A DNA stretch of 64,000 nt from Gordius sp. MW1. Lineage: Eukaryota; Nematomorpha; Gordioida; Gordea; Gordiidae. This document shows, piece after piece, positions 21,970 through 36,900 of this stretch. Positions within the stretch are counted from its first letter, which is position 1, and each line of letters starts with the position of its first letter. A program made the position numbers and the translations under genes. The DNA lies in contig OZ038528.1 in the NCBI GenBank assembly GCA_964036665.1, positions 7,322,501-7,386,500 of the forward strand, in the 5' to 3' direction. Below the pieces are notes generated by a model, which was not told the DNA's origin, ran no database searches, and saw only the letters and a program-made list of their open reading frames with translations.

Positions 21970-24900
21970 GTATACATTTAATTTTTTAAATATAATACAC
22001 CTGAATATATATGATATATTTTAAAACCTAAAATTTAATGATTAGAAGCTAGATTTGATCGCTAACGATGTTAACTTAATAAATAATACTTAAATATATG
22101 AAAAATTATAAGTAAATGAATGTGTAATTTTGAGGATTATTATGGAGTTATATATTAAGACACGGTTAGTAAACAAAATCGTGAGATCATATTCACTTTT
22201 AAGGCAAAAGGGCAAATTTAAGTACTTAGTCTTTTTGTTTAACACTAAAAATTTGGGACATTAAAGCAAAACTTAAGTTCAACAAAATTTACATACGGTT
22301 AGTTTACCCGTATCTTTCACAGCAATAGAGTGTTTATAAAAAGAACATATCGGGGGAAAAGAATTAGATTTAACTAACATTTCTCACATAAATTAATGAA
22401 AACCAGTTTGTATTTAAGGACTGTAACTTAATAGTAAAAAAAAACCTAAATGGCTAAATTTTGAATTTCTAATTGGATTAGTTGCATTAGTTGCGTAAAG
22501 GACTTAGCGGCTTTGCTGTCATGTCTTTAGATTTTTTTTATTATAATCAATATATCCTTTTTTGTTCGCTTTGTGTTTTAATTTTTCATTCTTTGTCTTC
22601 GCTTTGTATCAATAGGATTATATTTTGGCAACTAATTAAACTTATATTAAATTTATATTTAAAATAAAGCTGTGTTGAGATGTCACATATAATATCTCAC
22701 TTATATTTATCGATTTAAGGGTATGTGCTCATAATTTTTTCAACGAATTTTTCGATGACGGAAGTTTTAAAGTCGCCTAAAATTAAATTTGTAACTTTAT
22801 CATTTTTGGATGACTATAAATTAAAGGAGTGGAAAAAATAAATTATATTATTAAAAGTAAATTATTATTTTTATACATCCCTATAATTTACCTAATTAAA
22901 GAATGCACTTCTGATACCAGATATTTTTGTATACTAATGTGCCAATTTAATATAGTTTAATCTAATTTAGATTCTATATAAGTTTAAAAAATGTTACAGA
23001 AGCTTAATACATAATTTAAGACCATACTAATTAACGACATATATACTATTTTTAATATTTAATATTGGTATCTAAAAAATATAACTTACGTAAAAAAGAA
23101 AGACTTATTTGAATTGCAATATTAAATTTATTTGAAATTTTAGTTAATTATGTTTTAAAATTATAGACCTTTAAGAGTTTTTTAAAAATGTCATTCGTTT
23201 TTAACCTAATCCTGGAACTAGTTTTCCCTTTGAAAAAGAAACCATAACTAATTCTCATACGAAAAACTAACTTGTAGATATAATTAACTCCTTATTTCCG
23301 TGACTGTTTAAAAAAGTTCCTGTTATTTATTTTTTATCAATTAATATAATTAATAAAACATTTGTGTAACTTATCGGGTTTATTTTAATCTTTAATTTTC
23401 CCGTTTAAAATGTAAGTATCATATTTAACATTTCTACTAAAATATATATGAGTTATTTGTTTTACATATAGAAGGTATGACCTAACACACTTAATTTGTT
23501 TAAATAGATAGAAAAACTAATATGTATTTAGAATACTTATTCTTTTAATTCGTATATTTGTGTTGAATAATACTGCATTTAAGTTATAGAAATATGTCAA
23601 TCCAGCTTCAATTTAGCTTTTAAAATCATATAGAATGGAGGTTGCTGGCAAAATTTTAGGTGACACTTATTTTGGTGCAAATAAAAGTGACATAATGTTT
23701 TTTATTTGCAAATTATGCAGTGTGAATGTAAAAATCACGGAAATTTATGAATTATTAAAGTTTTAAAACTTAAAAAAGAAAGCAATCAATAAATTTTAGA
23801 GAATATCAAAAGTATACTATATTTGTCACCCATTTTTATTTGATGGAAAATATAAAATTTCTTCAATATAAATAATATTGAATTCTCCGACATATGCAAA
23901 CAAATAACTAAGGTCCCAAATATATTATTTCCTATCCTTAAACCATATATAATGTGGATCTGACAACCAAACTATTGAACACACATTGATATGCTTAGAT
24001 TTATCAGCTAATTTCAAAAAGAAGTATTTGGAATAGAATAAATAGAATTTTACAACCCCAAAAAATTCCAAACTTTCCACGGAAACATACATTAATTTAT
24101 TCTAATGAGTGTTCATATAATATATAGAATGACTTTAGATAATTAAATTTGCATTTGTCATCCAGTGCCACCCAGACGGACGCTTAATTGTTCTGAGTAA
24201 ATTTTTTAAAGGGAAAGACAAATTTAAAAACAATATTAATACTATCAAGTTTTCTGCAATCCCTAATTTCATTTAAATAAAAGTTAGTTTTTATACTTTA
24301 TAAGCTTTTATATATAGCATATAAATCATGTTCACAAATGTGACTTATTGTTTTGAGTCAGTTGATGAAAGTGTATTGCTTTTATACAAAAGATAACTGT
24401 TTTTATTTTAAAAACAAAGTTAATTTATTCAGAAACAGAAATTTAACAACTCTTGCCTTTAATTAGCCTTATTAATTTGAACATATGATCTTTTATTTAA
24501 CTTGGTGAGTATTATGCTATCATCTGTAAATCCACATTCGTTTACCTGATCAGCAAGGTATGCGTATCAAGTTTTTTAATTAGCAAAACATTTATTATCA
24601 AAGTATCTATAATAAATTAAGAAAAATATTTATGCTACAACTCATAATATAGTATAAATTCTTTATTTTTTTTGTAATTAATTTATTATCAGTAAATTTT
24701 GTTATATTTTAATACATATGTATGCCATTAAATTGATTTATTTCTTTTGACAGTGATTAACTTACATGATTATGTTGATGTAAAATGAACTAAATAATAA
24801 TTTTAATTTGTAACAGTCTATTATTCAATTAAATTATAAAAAACATCAAAAAAAATTCTTATCATATAAACTATGGCTTTGTGATAGCATTTTAATGTTT

Positions 24901-27900
24901 TCTGATTCTTTAAACTGTGTATAAGTAAATTGAAAATGTTAGAAAAATAATATGTAATAAGTAGCCTAAGGCAATGCTAAATATAATTTATACATATATA
25001 TAATTTCGTATACAACCAGATTATATTCTGAAAATTTTCATTATGAGCCAATTTAGATCTGTTAGTAGATGTATCATACACTATGTGTAGCCCCTAAACT
25101 TTAAACGCAACTAATATTTGCACTACTTGTTATTAGTTAGTGACATCATGTGACCTACCAAGGCCTACTGGGACAATAAATTTTAAATACTCAATCTCGC
25201 ATTTGCAGATTTTAATTTCACAACTAAGTTTTTTTTAATTGTTTATATTTTATGTTTTAATTTCGCCTATTTAGTATCTTTTGTGTAGGACGGTTGCTCA
25301 AAATTGCTTGTTAACCTTGATTTTTTTAAATATTACCAAGGCACATAAAAGTTGGAATTAGTCACATAAGTTTTTATTAGTTTTAAAATTAACAAAACGC
25401 GCCCATCAAGATAATTTAAAGTCTAGATCCACCTTCTTATAACATCATTGTTCAAATGCTTTATCGGTCTTGTAATTAACGTGTGCGACGTTTATTTAAA
25501 CGGCAAAAATGTCATTTATAAAACATTGATTTTTTAATGTGCGTATATAAAAGTTCAAAAACTTTCCAATGTCAAATATGCCCAATTCAGTATAATTTTT
25601 TTACTGCACCAATCTCATGAGCTTCAATGCGTTAATTTCAGTAATATTTACAATGGGGTTAAAAGAATAAATTTTACAAAATGACAACTCTTTTACATTT
25701 TGAATTTTCTTATATCTCTTACAAAAAAAGAAATTCCTAAATTCAACATCGAGTTTTTGAGAAAATCAATGGCATTGACAAGTAATATTCGATAAAGGTT
25801 ATAATTTTTTGCGACAGCCATATTATGGGATAAAGATAACAAGATAAGGTTACAAATGTTTAATATTAAGACGTTTTTTTCCGGTTGCCCTAGAATTAGG
25901 TCTTCCCCAGTATTAATTCTTCCTTAATTTATGCCTTTAACAGTGTTTAAAAATTTCAACATCCTTAGAAAAAGTTTGCATAATACCTTATTGTAATAAA
26001 TATAAAAAAAATTACATTCACGACTAAAAAACTATAAAAACGTGCTAAAACTAAACGGATGGCATTGATCCGTGTATGGAAATCGTGTTGGATTTAACGA
26101 TTTACACTGCGATCTTTTAATTATACTTTTCATCTACCACTTTCCTCTCTTTTATGTTATTTTCGTATAAAAATAAAAAAATTCTTAATTTCATTTTATT
26201 TGAATCCTCAACGTTAGATTAAACCATATAATCGCCCCAGCTTATAATTATGCCTACATACATAATATACGTCATTACGTGTCAGTAAATTCATTGTGTC
26301 CCCCGCTTTTAATGCTAATAAGCAGGACGCCACTATGTTATTATTTATTATTATAAGTACTGCTTTAGCCAAAGGGGTCCTTGTTATTTTTACCGTCCAC
26401 TCCACTACGATAACTTTGAACTACAGTATTCAGTTTGAACCATTGATTGATAACCAAAACTACCACGTTACAATTTAATAATGATTTAATGTTACTTGAC
26501 TTATTATATATTTATAATAACACATAGTTCTTTTTAAAGTCGTAAGACTATATCTTTTTTTTGGATAAAGGTTCTGTTTTATGAAATAATGTTTTTTTAC
26601 CCAAGAAGTTTAGAATTTCTTGTCAGATCAAATGACGCTACACCAATAAAAAGGTATAATCCTTGAATTGTAAAAGATCTCTATTGAATCATACACCTAA
26701 AGTGTGAGATACTACGATGGGCATAGCCAATAGGGGGGGGGGGGCAGGGAGGGGCGGCTGCCTCCCTCTAAATCCAAAAATTTGCTGAAATTTATTAAAA
26801 TCTCAAAAAATGTTTATTTTGCCCCTCCCTAAATCATTATTGCCCTCCTCTAATTTCAAAATATTGGCCCTTTTCAGCCCAGCTAACTATATAGTTTTTC
26901 GAGTAAATTTTGCTCAAAATTCAATTGCTTAAGTACACAGTGAGATCTGGTCGGTGTGTTCATTAAGTATTTTTGCGATTCAATTTTAGTTTTGTAAATA
27001 CATGTCTTACTTTAAATGTATTTCGAATGGAATGCCTATCGGGAATTACCGAAAGTCATTAACAATTAATTTGAGCCTTTGCCTAAGTGGCTTCGCTATT
27101 CATATTGTAGAAGGAATAGATGTAAAAAGGAGAATGGTTATTTTTACAAATTGGCTTGAGAACGGAGCGGTGGTGCCTTGATAAAAGTAAATTTTGTCTG
27201 AGATTTATTTCACTTGAGCGGGTTTGTAAGCTTTTTTATCTATGTTTTTTAAAACAGACAGCTATTAAGTGAAATATTTTCTAAATACGAGCATTGAAAA
27301 GGGGGGGGGTGGGGGCAGGTAAGGGCTGTTGTTCTATGATTCAAAATCCATGATATAAAAATTATTTATGGTTGAAATTTTTAAAATTATCATTTTTACC
27401 GTCCCTAAAGCACTATCAACACTATTTGCCCCCTCCAAATTTGGCTAATTAACACGGTTTAACAAGAGATATCAACCGGCAAAATGTTTGCAGACTTTAG
27501 TAGAGTTTGAACACGAATATATTTTAATTTTTTTACGTCAAGTTTTTTAAATTTGCTTGTCAATGTTGCTAAAAACAGAAATTTTGGTGTTTTAAACGTC
27601 AATAACTTGCAACTTAAACAAGCACATAAGCTAACTAAAACGAACACCTTTGGAAGCACGCGATTTTAGCTTTATGGTAAGTAATACCACAACTATTTGT
27701 TGTCGCCTATTTATAAATAATTACACGAAGCGAGCGAGGGAGGGAGTTAAGGGTCAGTCGGTGTGGGTGGTGTGGGTAGATCATAAATACCCCCCCCCCC
27801 CTTTAATTACCTGAATGTGGTAAAACGGAAATAGTGGAATGCTAAACAGTTTTTATTTAGTTATAAAAGCTTTTTATAATTTATTAGAGCATCTTCGACA

Positions 27901-30900
27901 TAGTTTAGATAGATGCTGAGTAAACCGCAGTATATATCAAGAAGCATTTATTCTTATTAAACACGTACCCGAGGCTATTATAGGCTTATACCAACATAAC
28001 ATTGTACCTTTGCAATTTTATATCAAATTTCAAAATATTTGCAAATTAGCCATGAAAAGCTGGCAAATAAACAAATATAGCAATTTCTTTTGTTGCTGAT
28101 TTATGTTCAAAATATCTTTGACATTTTATTTTGAATTTAATGATAATACGGTTTTGGTAAGCCGGAAATTTGGCTAAACATAAAAAAATTGGAAAGTTGA
28201 AAGATGTTTTTAACAATTCATGTAACTTAAGAGTTTTCATTTATTTTTAAATGACAATTGATCTAACTTTAATTTTTTGAAATTTTTCCATACATTTTAA
28301 GATTCCGACATAACGTTTGTTTGTAGTTGTCCCAATATATAGAGCCACTTGTCCCGATTATTAATCGAATAGAATTTTTCCTGTCACCCATTACAACCAT
28401 ATAAATCATTAATAGAATGATATAATTTTTAAATAACCACAGCCTCGAGGCAACAATTCGTGGTTAATATAGCTAATTGACTGCATAGTTGTGATTTATT
28501 GCTGAAAATATATTTGGCTTCGTGCCCCCCACCCAATATTACATTCACACCTTGGTGTTATGAATGCTATATCACTTTATTTCTTCGCAATTTGCATCGA
28601 TAGTGCATCAAGTCGAAAACGATATGTCTCAAGGTTAAACGCAAATCCGACTCCGACGGTAAGCAAGCTCCATGTCGCACATCGTATTCTCTTTTGCTCT
28701 CGTTTTTTAATTCATTTTTGTCTTGTCTTTTTGATGGCAAATCGCCGCACAACCAAGTCCCTTTGCGCATCCCATCTAGTCATTAATACATTTAGCATTT
28801 GCCGTCTTGATTAATAAGTGATCGTAATCGGTTCGAGTTTTAGTTCTTGAATGATCTAAGTTGATATTTTGTAAAAAAATGCATGGTGCTGAGGCAGCTC
28901 TAATTCATGAAAAAGACAGATTTTTGCAGTCTTAGTTGTTACAGGACTATTTTGTTAGTAGGGCCATTCCATGTCGATTCGTCAAAAAAAAGACGATTTT
29001 CGACCGACCATTTCAGATCAGGATAATTTTTGGTGAGGGTGTAGGCCTCATCTATTAGATTAATTTCTGAAAGTTTTAGCCATTTTGGGCCAATACTTTT
29101 TAAGTTATGGACGTTTAAAGGGCCAAAATCACGTTCGGGAGCGTTTTATGAATTTTACTGCGTTATTGACTCAGATTTTGGTGCATTTTGTTCCTAAAAA
29201 AATTCTCTATCGAAATAGTTTAACCAAAAACCTCAAACTTTTGCGGTTAATTTTTTGTGGTACAATTAGTGAAAAATCATAAAAACATATTTCTCCGGTA
29301 TATGAAATCACCAATTTCACAATGTGAACTCCTTTATGACCCATTATCATATTTCAATCATAAAAAATTTAGGCGCGGCTACGAGATGGTCAAAAATTCG
29401 AAAAATTGCATTTTCAACAAAAATATTTATAGATGGCGGTATAATCAATTATCACAAGAACATATTATGGTGTTTGCTTTTTATCAAATTTCAAATTTTT
29501 AAAAAATATATGGTAAATAAATAATATTGGATTAAAAATCAACTTAAATTTTGAACTTTTATCTACGCGGCGGGCAAGTAACCGAGTTTGAAAATAACTT
29601 TAGGTTTAATTAAGATAAAAAATGGTCACAACTAGCAAGAAATTTTTCTTAAAAAACCTTTCATCCTGCATAACTTTTTAATTTTTAGCATGGATTATCA
29701 GTATAAAAATAAAAATATATGAGCAATTTTGCCATCATATTAGTATTTATTTATTTTTTCAACCTCATATTAATTTTAGCATACCCCTATATCATTTAAG
29801 TTAAAATTCAAGATCTAATTTTCAAACTTGGATAATTGCCAATTGCTCAGAAAAAAATCAAATTTAAGTTTATTTTTATTCCAATATTATTTATTTACCA
29901 TATATTCTTTATAAATTTGCAATTTGATAAAAAATAAACATCATAATATGTTCTTGTGATAATTGATTATACCGCCATCTATAAATATTTTTGTTGAAAA
30001 TGCAATTTTTTGAATTTTTGACCATCTCGTAGCCGCGCCCAAATTTTTTATGATTGAAATATGATAATGGGTCATAAAGGAGTTCACATTGTGAAATTGG
30101 TGATTTCATATACCGGAGAAATATGTTTTTATGATTTTTCACTAATTGTACCACAAAAAAATAACCGCAAAAGTTTGAGGTTTTTGGTTAAACTATTTCG
30201 ATAGAGAATTTTTTTAAAAACAAAATGCGCCAAAATCTGAGTGAATAACGGAATTACTTTCAAAAATATGACAAAATTAGTAAAATCCATAAAACGCTCC
30301 CGAACGTGATTTTGGCCCTTTAAACGTCCATAACTTAAAAAGTATTGGCCCAAAATGGCTAAAACTTTCAGAAATTAATCTAATAAATGAGACCTATCTG
30401 AAATGGTCGGTCGAAACCGTTTTGATTTGTCCTGGAATGGCCCAGTAGCTAATGTTAGAAATAAATAAAAGTAAAAATTGATTTTTAAAACAATTTATAA
30501 TGTAAATAATTTTAGCGCGACTTAATATAATACCGAAAACTAATGATAAGTCGTTCTAAATCGATATTTTGGCACAAGATAATTTTATTCCTAAAGCCTG
30601 TTTTTTTATATTAAAAGACTATACTAGCCTCCTAATTTTTACAGGTGTATTAATAGGTCCTGTTTTCTAGCCATCTAAATGAAATATTATTGTTCAATTT
30701 ATATGATCTTTTAGCGCAAAATCTTATAAAAACTTTACATACAGTTAAGTCGTGCGATCATAAATAACTACCAATTTAACAAACGTTTAGGTAGAAAACT
30801 TTTATATTGCAGAAATTGAATGACATAAATAATGATATATCATTAGAAATCGATCCCCTCAACGATATAACGGACGCGTATGCCATCGCCGTTGAAAACA

Positions 30901-33900
30901 GGGCTAAGGAGCGATTGGAAAAGTTGGCGGCCAAGCACAATTTTCACCCTCTCGACATGACGCAACTCGTAGAACCTGCAACCCCTTCGGCCCCAGCCAT
31001 ATCAGGAAATGTTAATGGCGTCCCCACGTCCATCGAAACCCCTATCATAGACCTGAGTCCTCCCGTTTACGACACCTATTACGACACTAAAGGAGCCAGC
31101 CCGAGGCGTAAAAGCTCTTCCCCATCCCTCTTGTTAGCTCGCTTGCGAAATAGATCTTCTTCCATCGTCGCATCTTCTAACATTACAACTTCCTCAGTCG
31201 ATACTGGTAAGTTTTTACAGAAATTGATCCGGTTTGAGAAATATAACATTAAATTTCATAGCTCGGTCTAAGATCTGAAACATATCTGCTTTCTCCGGTT
31301 ATACTAAAATGATGTTAGTGCCCTGCCTCCCCCCCTGGCTACGCCCATAGTTAGAGCTCATTATAAATTAGTCAGCGCATCTGTTCATGAGGTGGTTTTT
31401 GTGACTAATAATCTTTTCGCCATTCCTAGTTCCCACGGCAACAAGCATCTCAACAAGTCGTTCTAACGCAACGAACGATATGACAGAAATGCGGGTGCAA
31501 AAGTATCAAAACGAACTTTCGCTCCGAGAGATGGAACGGGAAGCGGCTCAAAAGGAACGAGATTTTTTGCGTTCATCTCTCCGCGGTTCTCAACGCCTGC
31601 AAAATTTAGAAACTCCAACTAGCACGAGCTCTGTCCTTGGCCACGCCAATCCCGCCTTTTCACCCTCCCCACCCCCGACACCTAAAAAGCGGCATCAAAC
31701 TCATCGTGATGACCATGACTCAACTTCAACTTCCTTAGGTAAGTAATGAAAGATCGCGCTTTTTTAACTAGTAGAAAAGACTCAGTTTACTAAAAGTAGT
31801 CTGTATACTTGGCCATCGTATGCATCAAAAATCCAAAATTTTAGAACATTAATGTGGTTATGACTTTTGAAAGGCTTGTTGATATTTTATTTATATATAT
31901 TCCATAAGGGAGTGTTTTTGTTAGGTTTACTAAGCCCTCATGGGTCTTCCCATTCCTTTGACATCTTGCTTGGGCTAAATAAGCCGCAAAAAATACACAA
32001 ATGATTCATTTAAAACATAAACCACATTTTAGCCTTATAATTGTATTTAAACAACGCAAATGTCGCGTTTGGTTTAAAGGCTGATAAAATTATTACACTT
32101 CGATTAGGAGAGTAGTATATTAACTAATTTAAATAGGTCTGATCGCATATTTAATCAAAAATATTTAATGTAACACGAGGATCAAACATTCGAAAATGTG
32201 AGGGAATTTGACCTTCTTAAAATATGATAATCGCTTGAAAGATGAATTAGTATATCTTTGGATTCTTTATGTTAGGTTACTCTAAATTCATAGAGGCGCG
32301 CTGTTAATTATAATGTTTTAAATCAATCAATTAATTAATAAATTTTTTTTTAAGGTTTTGCCATAAATTTATGATAATTTCTAATGTGCATTTGTAATTT
32401 GTGCCCAATTGGTAAAGCAAACTAATGTTATAAAACCGAGCCAGCCTAGGCCAGGCCTTCGCATTATTAAGAATGTATGGATGAAGGCTGGTTGGTTGGT
32501 AGGAAAGGGTAAGTGTAAAAAATTGTGAAAATTAACTAAGTCTACACTATACCTTTGGCATTTCATAAAGGGTGGGGGAATGAACACACTTGACATTTTT
32601 CGGTGCGTATTATTCGATGATGCGAGGTGAAACGAAGCGAAGAGACTGAGAGCAGGTAAGTAGCTCCAGCTAGGCAGGCACTTTGTTGATGTGAGGGGGG
32701 GGGGGGAAATATGCATGAGTTTGGTATGCGTGTGCGATAAAATGCACGATGGCATTGCCCCGAGCAATTAATAATGCTCCCTCGACACTACAGTACAATC
32801 TTAAGGTGCGCCCTTCCCCATATCCTTCCGAACGCCTTTTAAATTATGATTGGCGTGAAAACACTGGAGGTATGATGGTGTGAACTTCGAAATGTGTGAG
32901 AATGAGAAGTAAATTTACCGTCAAGGATTTGGGGAGGAGAATATGACGAGCTGCGTGCCTAGTTTTCGCCCAACCTTTAAACTAAAACAATTTGTATTAA
33001 CACACCTTGATGGCTTAACAATTTAAAGCGTTGGGATATAAATACAATGGTCAATTTATGGGTTAGAAGTATAAAAATTACCGGACATTGAATAATGCCA
33101 TAATTAACGCTGTTTTTGCGATTCACATTTAAAATCGTGAAAAATTAATTTATCCCCACTATTATGCTTAGCGTTAAACTTTGTCGACCGACCTAAAAAC
33201 GGCATTAATTCTAGATTATAGCAAACTTTAGACTTCAAATAAGGCTTAAATACAATAAATGATTTCTAGTTAAAATATTTGGTCGATGCTGTCTATTAGT
33301 ATTATATAATCATCAGAGACCTTTGTCCTTTAATTTCAAAATCTTTGATTAATTTAAAAATTGGCGTAGCCCGCATTGTAGTGAGGGACGAAATGGTTAT
33401 TTTTTGAACTTTGAGCCATAATTTTTATAAATTTCAACAAAATTTTAGATTTAGAAGGGGGCAGCCTCTCTTCTCAGCCCCCCCCCCTGGCCACGCCCAT
33501 GAATCTAAGAAAACTTCTAATATTACGTTTCATTAATATTGCCGCTCGTAGATGTTGACGACATCCTACGCAAAATGGACAAACTTTTGACCGTTCCCGC
33601 ATCTAGCTCTCCCGAAATGACGGCCGAAGATATTGCCAATATTAACGTTGTTCGGGATTTTTTGCGGGATCCTAACCTGAAAGACAGTTTAGACATATAC
33701 GCCACGGTTAATAGATGCCTGAAAAATGGGATGCTCCTGGCTCAACCCCCTCTCACAACCTCATCATCAATAACTACGTCTTCCTCGGATCAGCCTTCTT
33801 TGCTCCATTTAGTCACACAAGTAAATATTTTTGGATTACGCTCTCTCAATTCATCCCTTCTCATTTTTTTTAAATTAAGATTTTAGTTTGAAGGGATTTT

Positions 33901-36900
33901 GATGGAAATGAAAACATGGATATTCAACTGCTTCATGAATTTAAGGGATTTTTAAGGGTTTTACCCATTCTCTTTCGGTAAATTGTTTGCGACGTGGAAA
34001 TCTTTTGCAAAATACAAAGCAAAACCAATTAAAAATAGCCATATTGATTGATTATAAATAATATTTTATTATTTTAATAAGTCGATCAAATCCATCATTA
34101 GTGATTGACCTTCGAATCAAAAAATATATATAAAATCCAACCTTTTTCATTTTTAATCATTGAAACACCTAGAGATAGAAGCTATCTAGCTAGCTTATTC
34201 GTTAAAAAAATTGTTACCAGGGAGGCAACCAAGTTGTCAATGACATCTGTTTTAAACAGCAATACTTTATCATTTATTTATTTCTACTAATATATTTTAC
34301 CGGTTAAGAAATCCAACATCCCTCCTCATAATGTCTAAAGCATTAAATTTAATAAGGGATATTTTAATCTATTCATTTACCAAATTTTATAAATTAATCA
34401 ACTGGGAAATTTTTGAAAATAAGGTTACACAACGCCTAAACGCTTCACCCGGTCCTTCATACGCGTTACCTACTATGCCTGGACTTGGTCCTACCACAGT
34501 ATACCACTTCACCGAATCCTTCCAAGATCCCCTCATCTTTAACTTGATACTCGCTTACGACGAGGTATCCCAACTCTTGGCCCCCAATATAGGAGGCCAC
34601 CCCGTTAAGGGTGACAAAATTAGCAACGGGGAGTTATTGTCAACCCCTCACCCCAAAAATGAATCCGAAAAGGGGGACACGATAGCTGCCGAGCAAACGG
34701 GTGCCGTGCCGAAGGCTAAATACCTAGATCGAACATTCCAGCAATACCCGGAAAACAATATTAAAATTGTTAAAATTGAAAAGGGCCCAGATCCATTGGT
34801 AAGTCATCCCGATGCCCAAAGTTTATGACTATATATAATATCCATGCGCGTAGCCAGCTTTGGAATTAGAAGGGGACAATAATGATTTTGGGAGGGGCAA
34901 AATTATTATTTTTTGAAATTGTAGCCATAATTTTAAATTTCAACAAATCTTTGGATTTTAAGGGGGCAACCGGCCCTCCCTGGCCCCCTTGGCTACGCTC
35001 ATAATCATATCTCTTAATACGAACTTAATTAAAGTAAGGGAGCGATGGCTAAGAGATTTTGCCATATGCTAGATTTAGAATTCAGTATTTTTGCGATGCC
35101 CTTTGCTCTACCAGTCTTTTTGTAAGCATGTTTATTTGTAAAATTGTTATTTATCCGATTACACCGGGCTGATTTTAGACAAAAATTTAAGAATCATCTT
35201 AAATAATTCCTCACCGAGACAAAATTATCGATTAGTCTAAATTTGTACACGCGTCTGTTGGTCAAGGGTGCGACGATAAGGAACGAAGGTGATTCGGTTA
35301 TTGTGGCGCGGATCGTTAAAAATGGTTCGGCCGAAAAGACGGGTTTACTGAGGGAAGGCGACGAAATATTGGAAATCAACGGGATTGAAATGAGGGGTAA
35401 ATCGGTTAACGAAGTATGCAACGTCCTATCTAACCTGACTGGTACCCTCACCTTCATCATTGTACCCAATAGGTTAGAAGTTAAAACATTTATCATCAAT
35501 TTTATTCGACTTAATAGTAAAAATGAGTTTTGTAAATGAATAAGTTTAAATAAATACATTTTAGATTTCATATAATTCGTAGTTTTTAGGTTAAATAACT
35601 TAAGAGAGATATTTTACCATTCATAAAATTTGACACGAATGTAGTTGACTTTAACAAAATCATTATCAAAATTATTAACTAATGTGCAATATTTTATTAT
35701 TTTTCAAAATTTAACAACACTTAGGTATACCCTTTATATAAATTATAATTGGAATTAAGATGGCAGATATTCTTTATTTAATATACCCAATAGGTCTATT
35801 GACGTTCCAACAGCGAGCGGGGATCATTCCCAAACCCATTTCCAGGACGATACACCGGTTAGTAATGAGCAGCAGTTTACATCAGAATTTTTTAGGGATT
35901 ATAGATTTTAAGCAAGGTAAAATAAGCACATGCACTAATAGCCTTGTAGTTTTATAAACATAATATGTAAATAATATTTTAAGGTCTTCTTTCTTTTTAT
36001 ATCAAAGATTCACCTGTGTGAGCATTGACGTTTTTACGATTTTTGTCAGTATAATAATATTAAAATATTACTGTTTATTTAACATCATTTCAAAGCTCAC
36101 AAATGCTGTATTAGTTTGGCATTAGTCAAAATATGACCATTGCAAATAAATCTTGGCAATTCGGAATTATTTTGTTTTTCCAGATGTCGGTTCGAGCATA
36201 TTTTTCCTACGATCCCGAAGAGGATTTGTATATACCGTGTAGGGAGCTGGGTCTCTCCTTCCAAAAGGGCGATATCTTGCACGTGATTAATCAGGATGAC
36301 ACTAACTGGTGGCAAGCTTATCGGGAGGGAGAAGACGTGTACGGTCTTGCCGGACTCATACCTTCTAAAACCTTCCAAATTCAGTAAACTTGTTCTTTTG
36401 AATTCTCTCTTACAGTTGTTTCTATTGCCGTTTTTTGTATGCAACAACCTTAGTTGCTGCCTTAAAGATGATTACAATTTTGCTGCAGATAATAGCAAAT
36501 CGGGAAACTCTCTAACTTGGAAGAAGACTTGCAAATTTTTAACATAATTAGACCGGGACGAATATAATTTTTATAAAATTTAAACTATTTAGATCCTGTT
36601 TAATGATAAAATAATAAAGCTAAATTGAGTTTCAGTGTTTTTTCAAAATCACTTCAAATGCATTAATTACGTCCCATTAGGCGAGAAACGTTAAAGATGA
36701 CCTTGTTTGCCGAAGCCCAAAATCGTCACGGTAAGAAGAGGCGAAAACCAGGCGGTGCTGCTGCATCTCGGAAAAATGCTCACACCCTTTCCTCGGTACC
36801 CGGTTACTCGCCTTATAACGCCTCAACGTTCAACAACGTTAACCCACACCACAATGCCTTAAACAACAACAACGAATACAATGGCGGGAGCCATTTAAAT

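Noticed and set aside
28560..28814. 84-codon plus-strand and 67-codon minus-strand frames
   Set aside because: Overlap the small PDZ exon in other frames. The PDZ reading with flanking AG and GTAAGC is better supported.
29257..30154. Two nearly identical 81-codon frames on opposite strands
   Set aside because: They are the two arms of the palindromic transposon. The peptide resembles no known protein.
32381..32767. 128-codon minus-strand open frame within a PALS1 intron
   Set aside because: Low-complexity, P/H/S/L-rich, no splice or family support. Likely chance in a GT-rich stretch.
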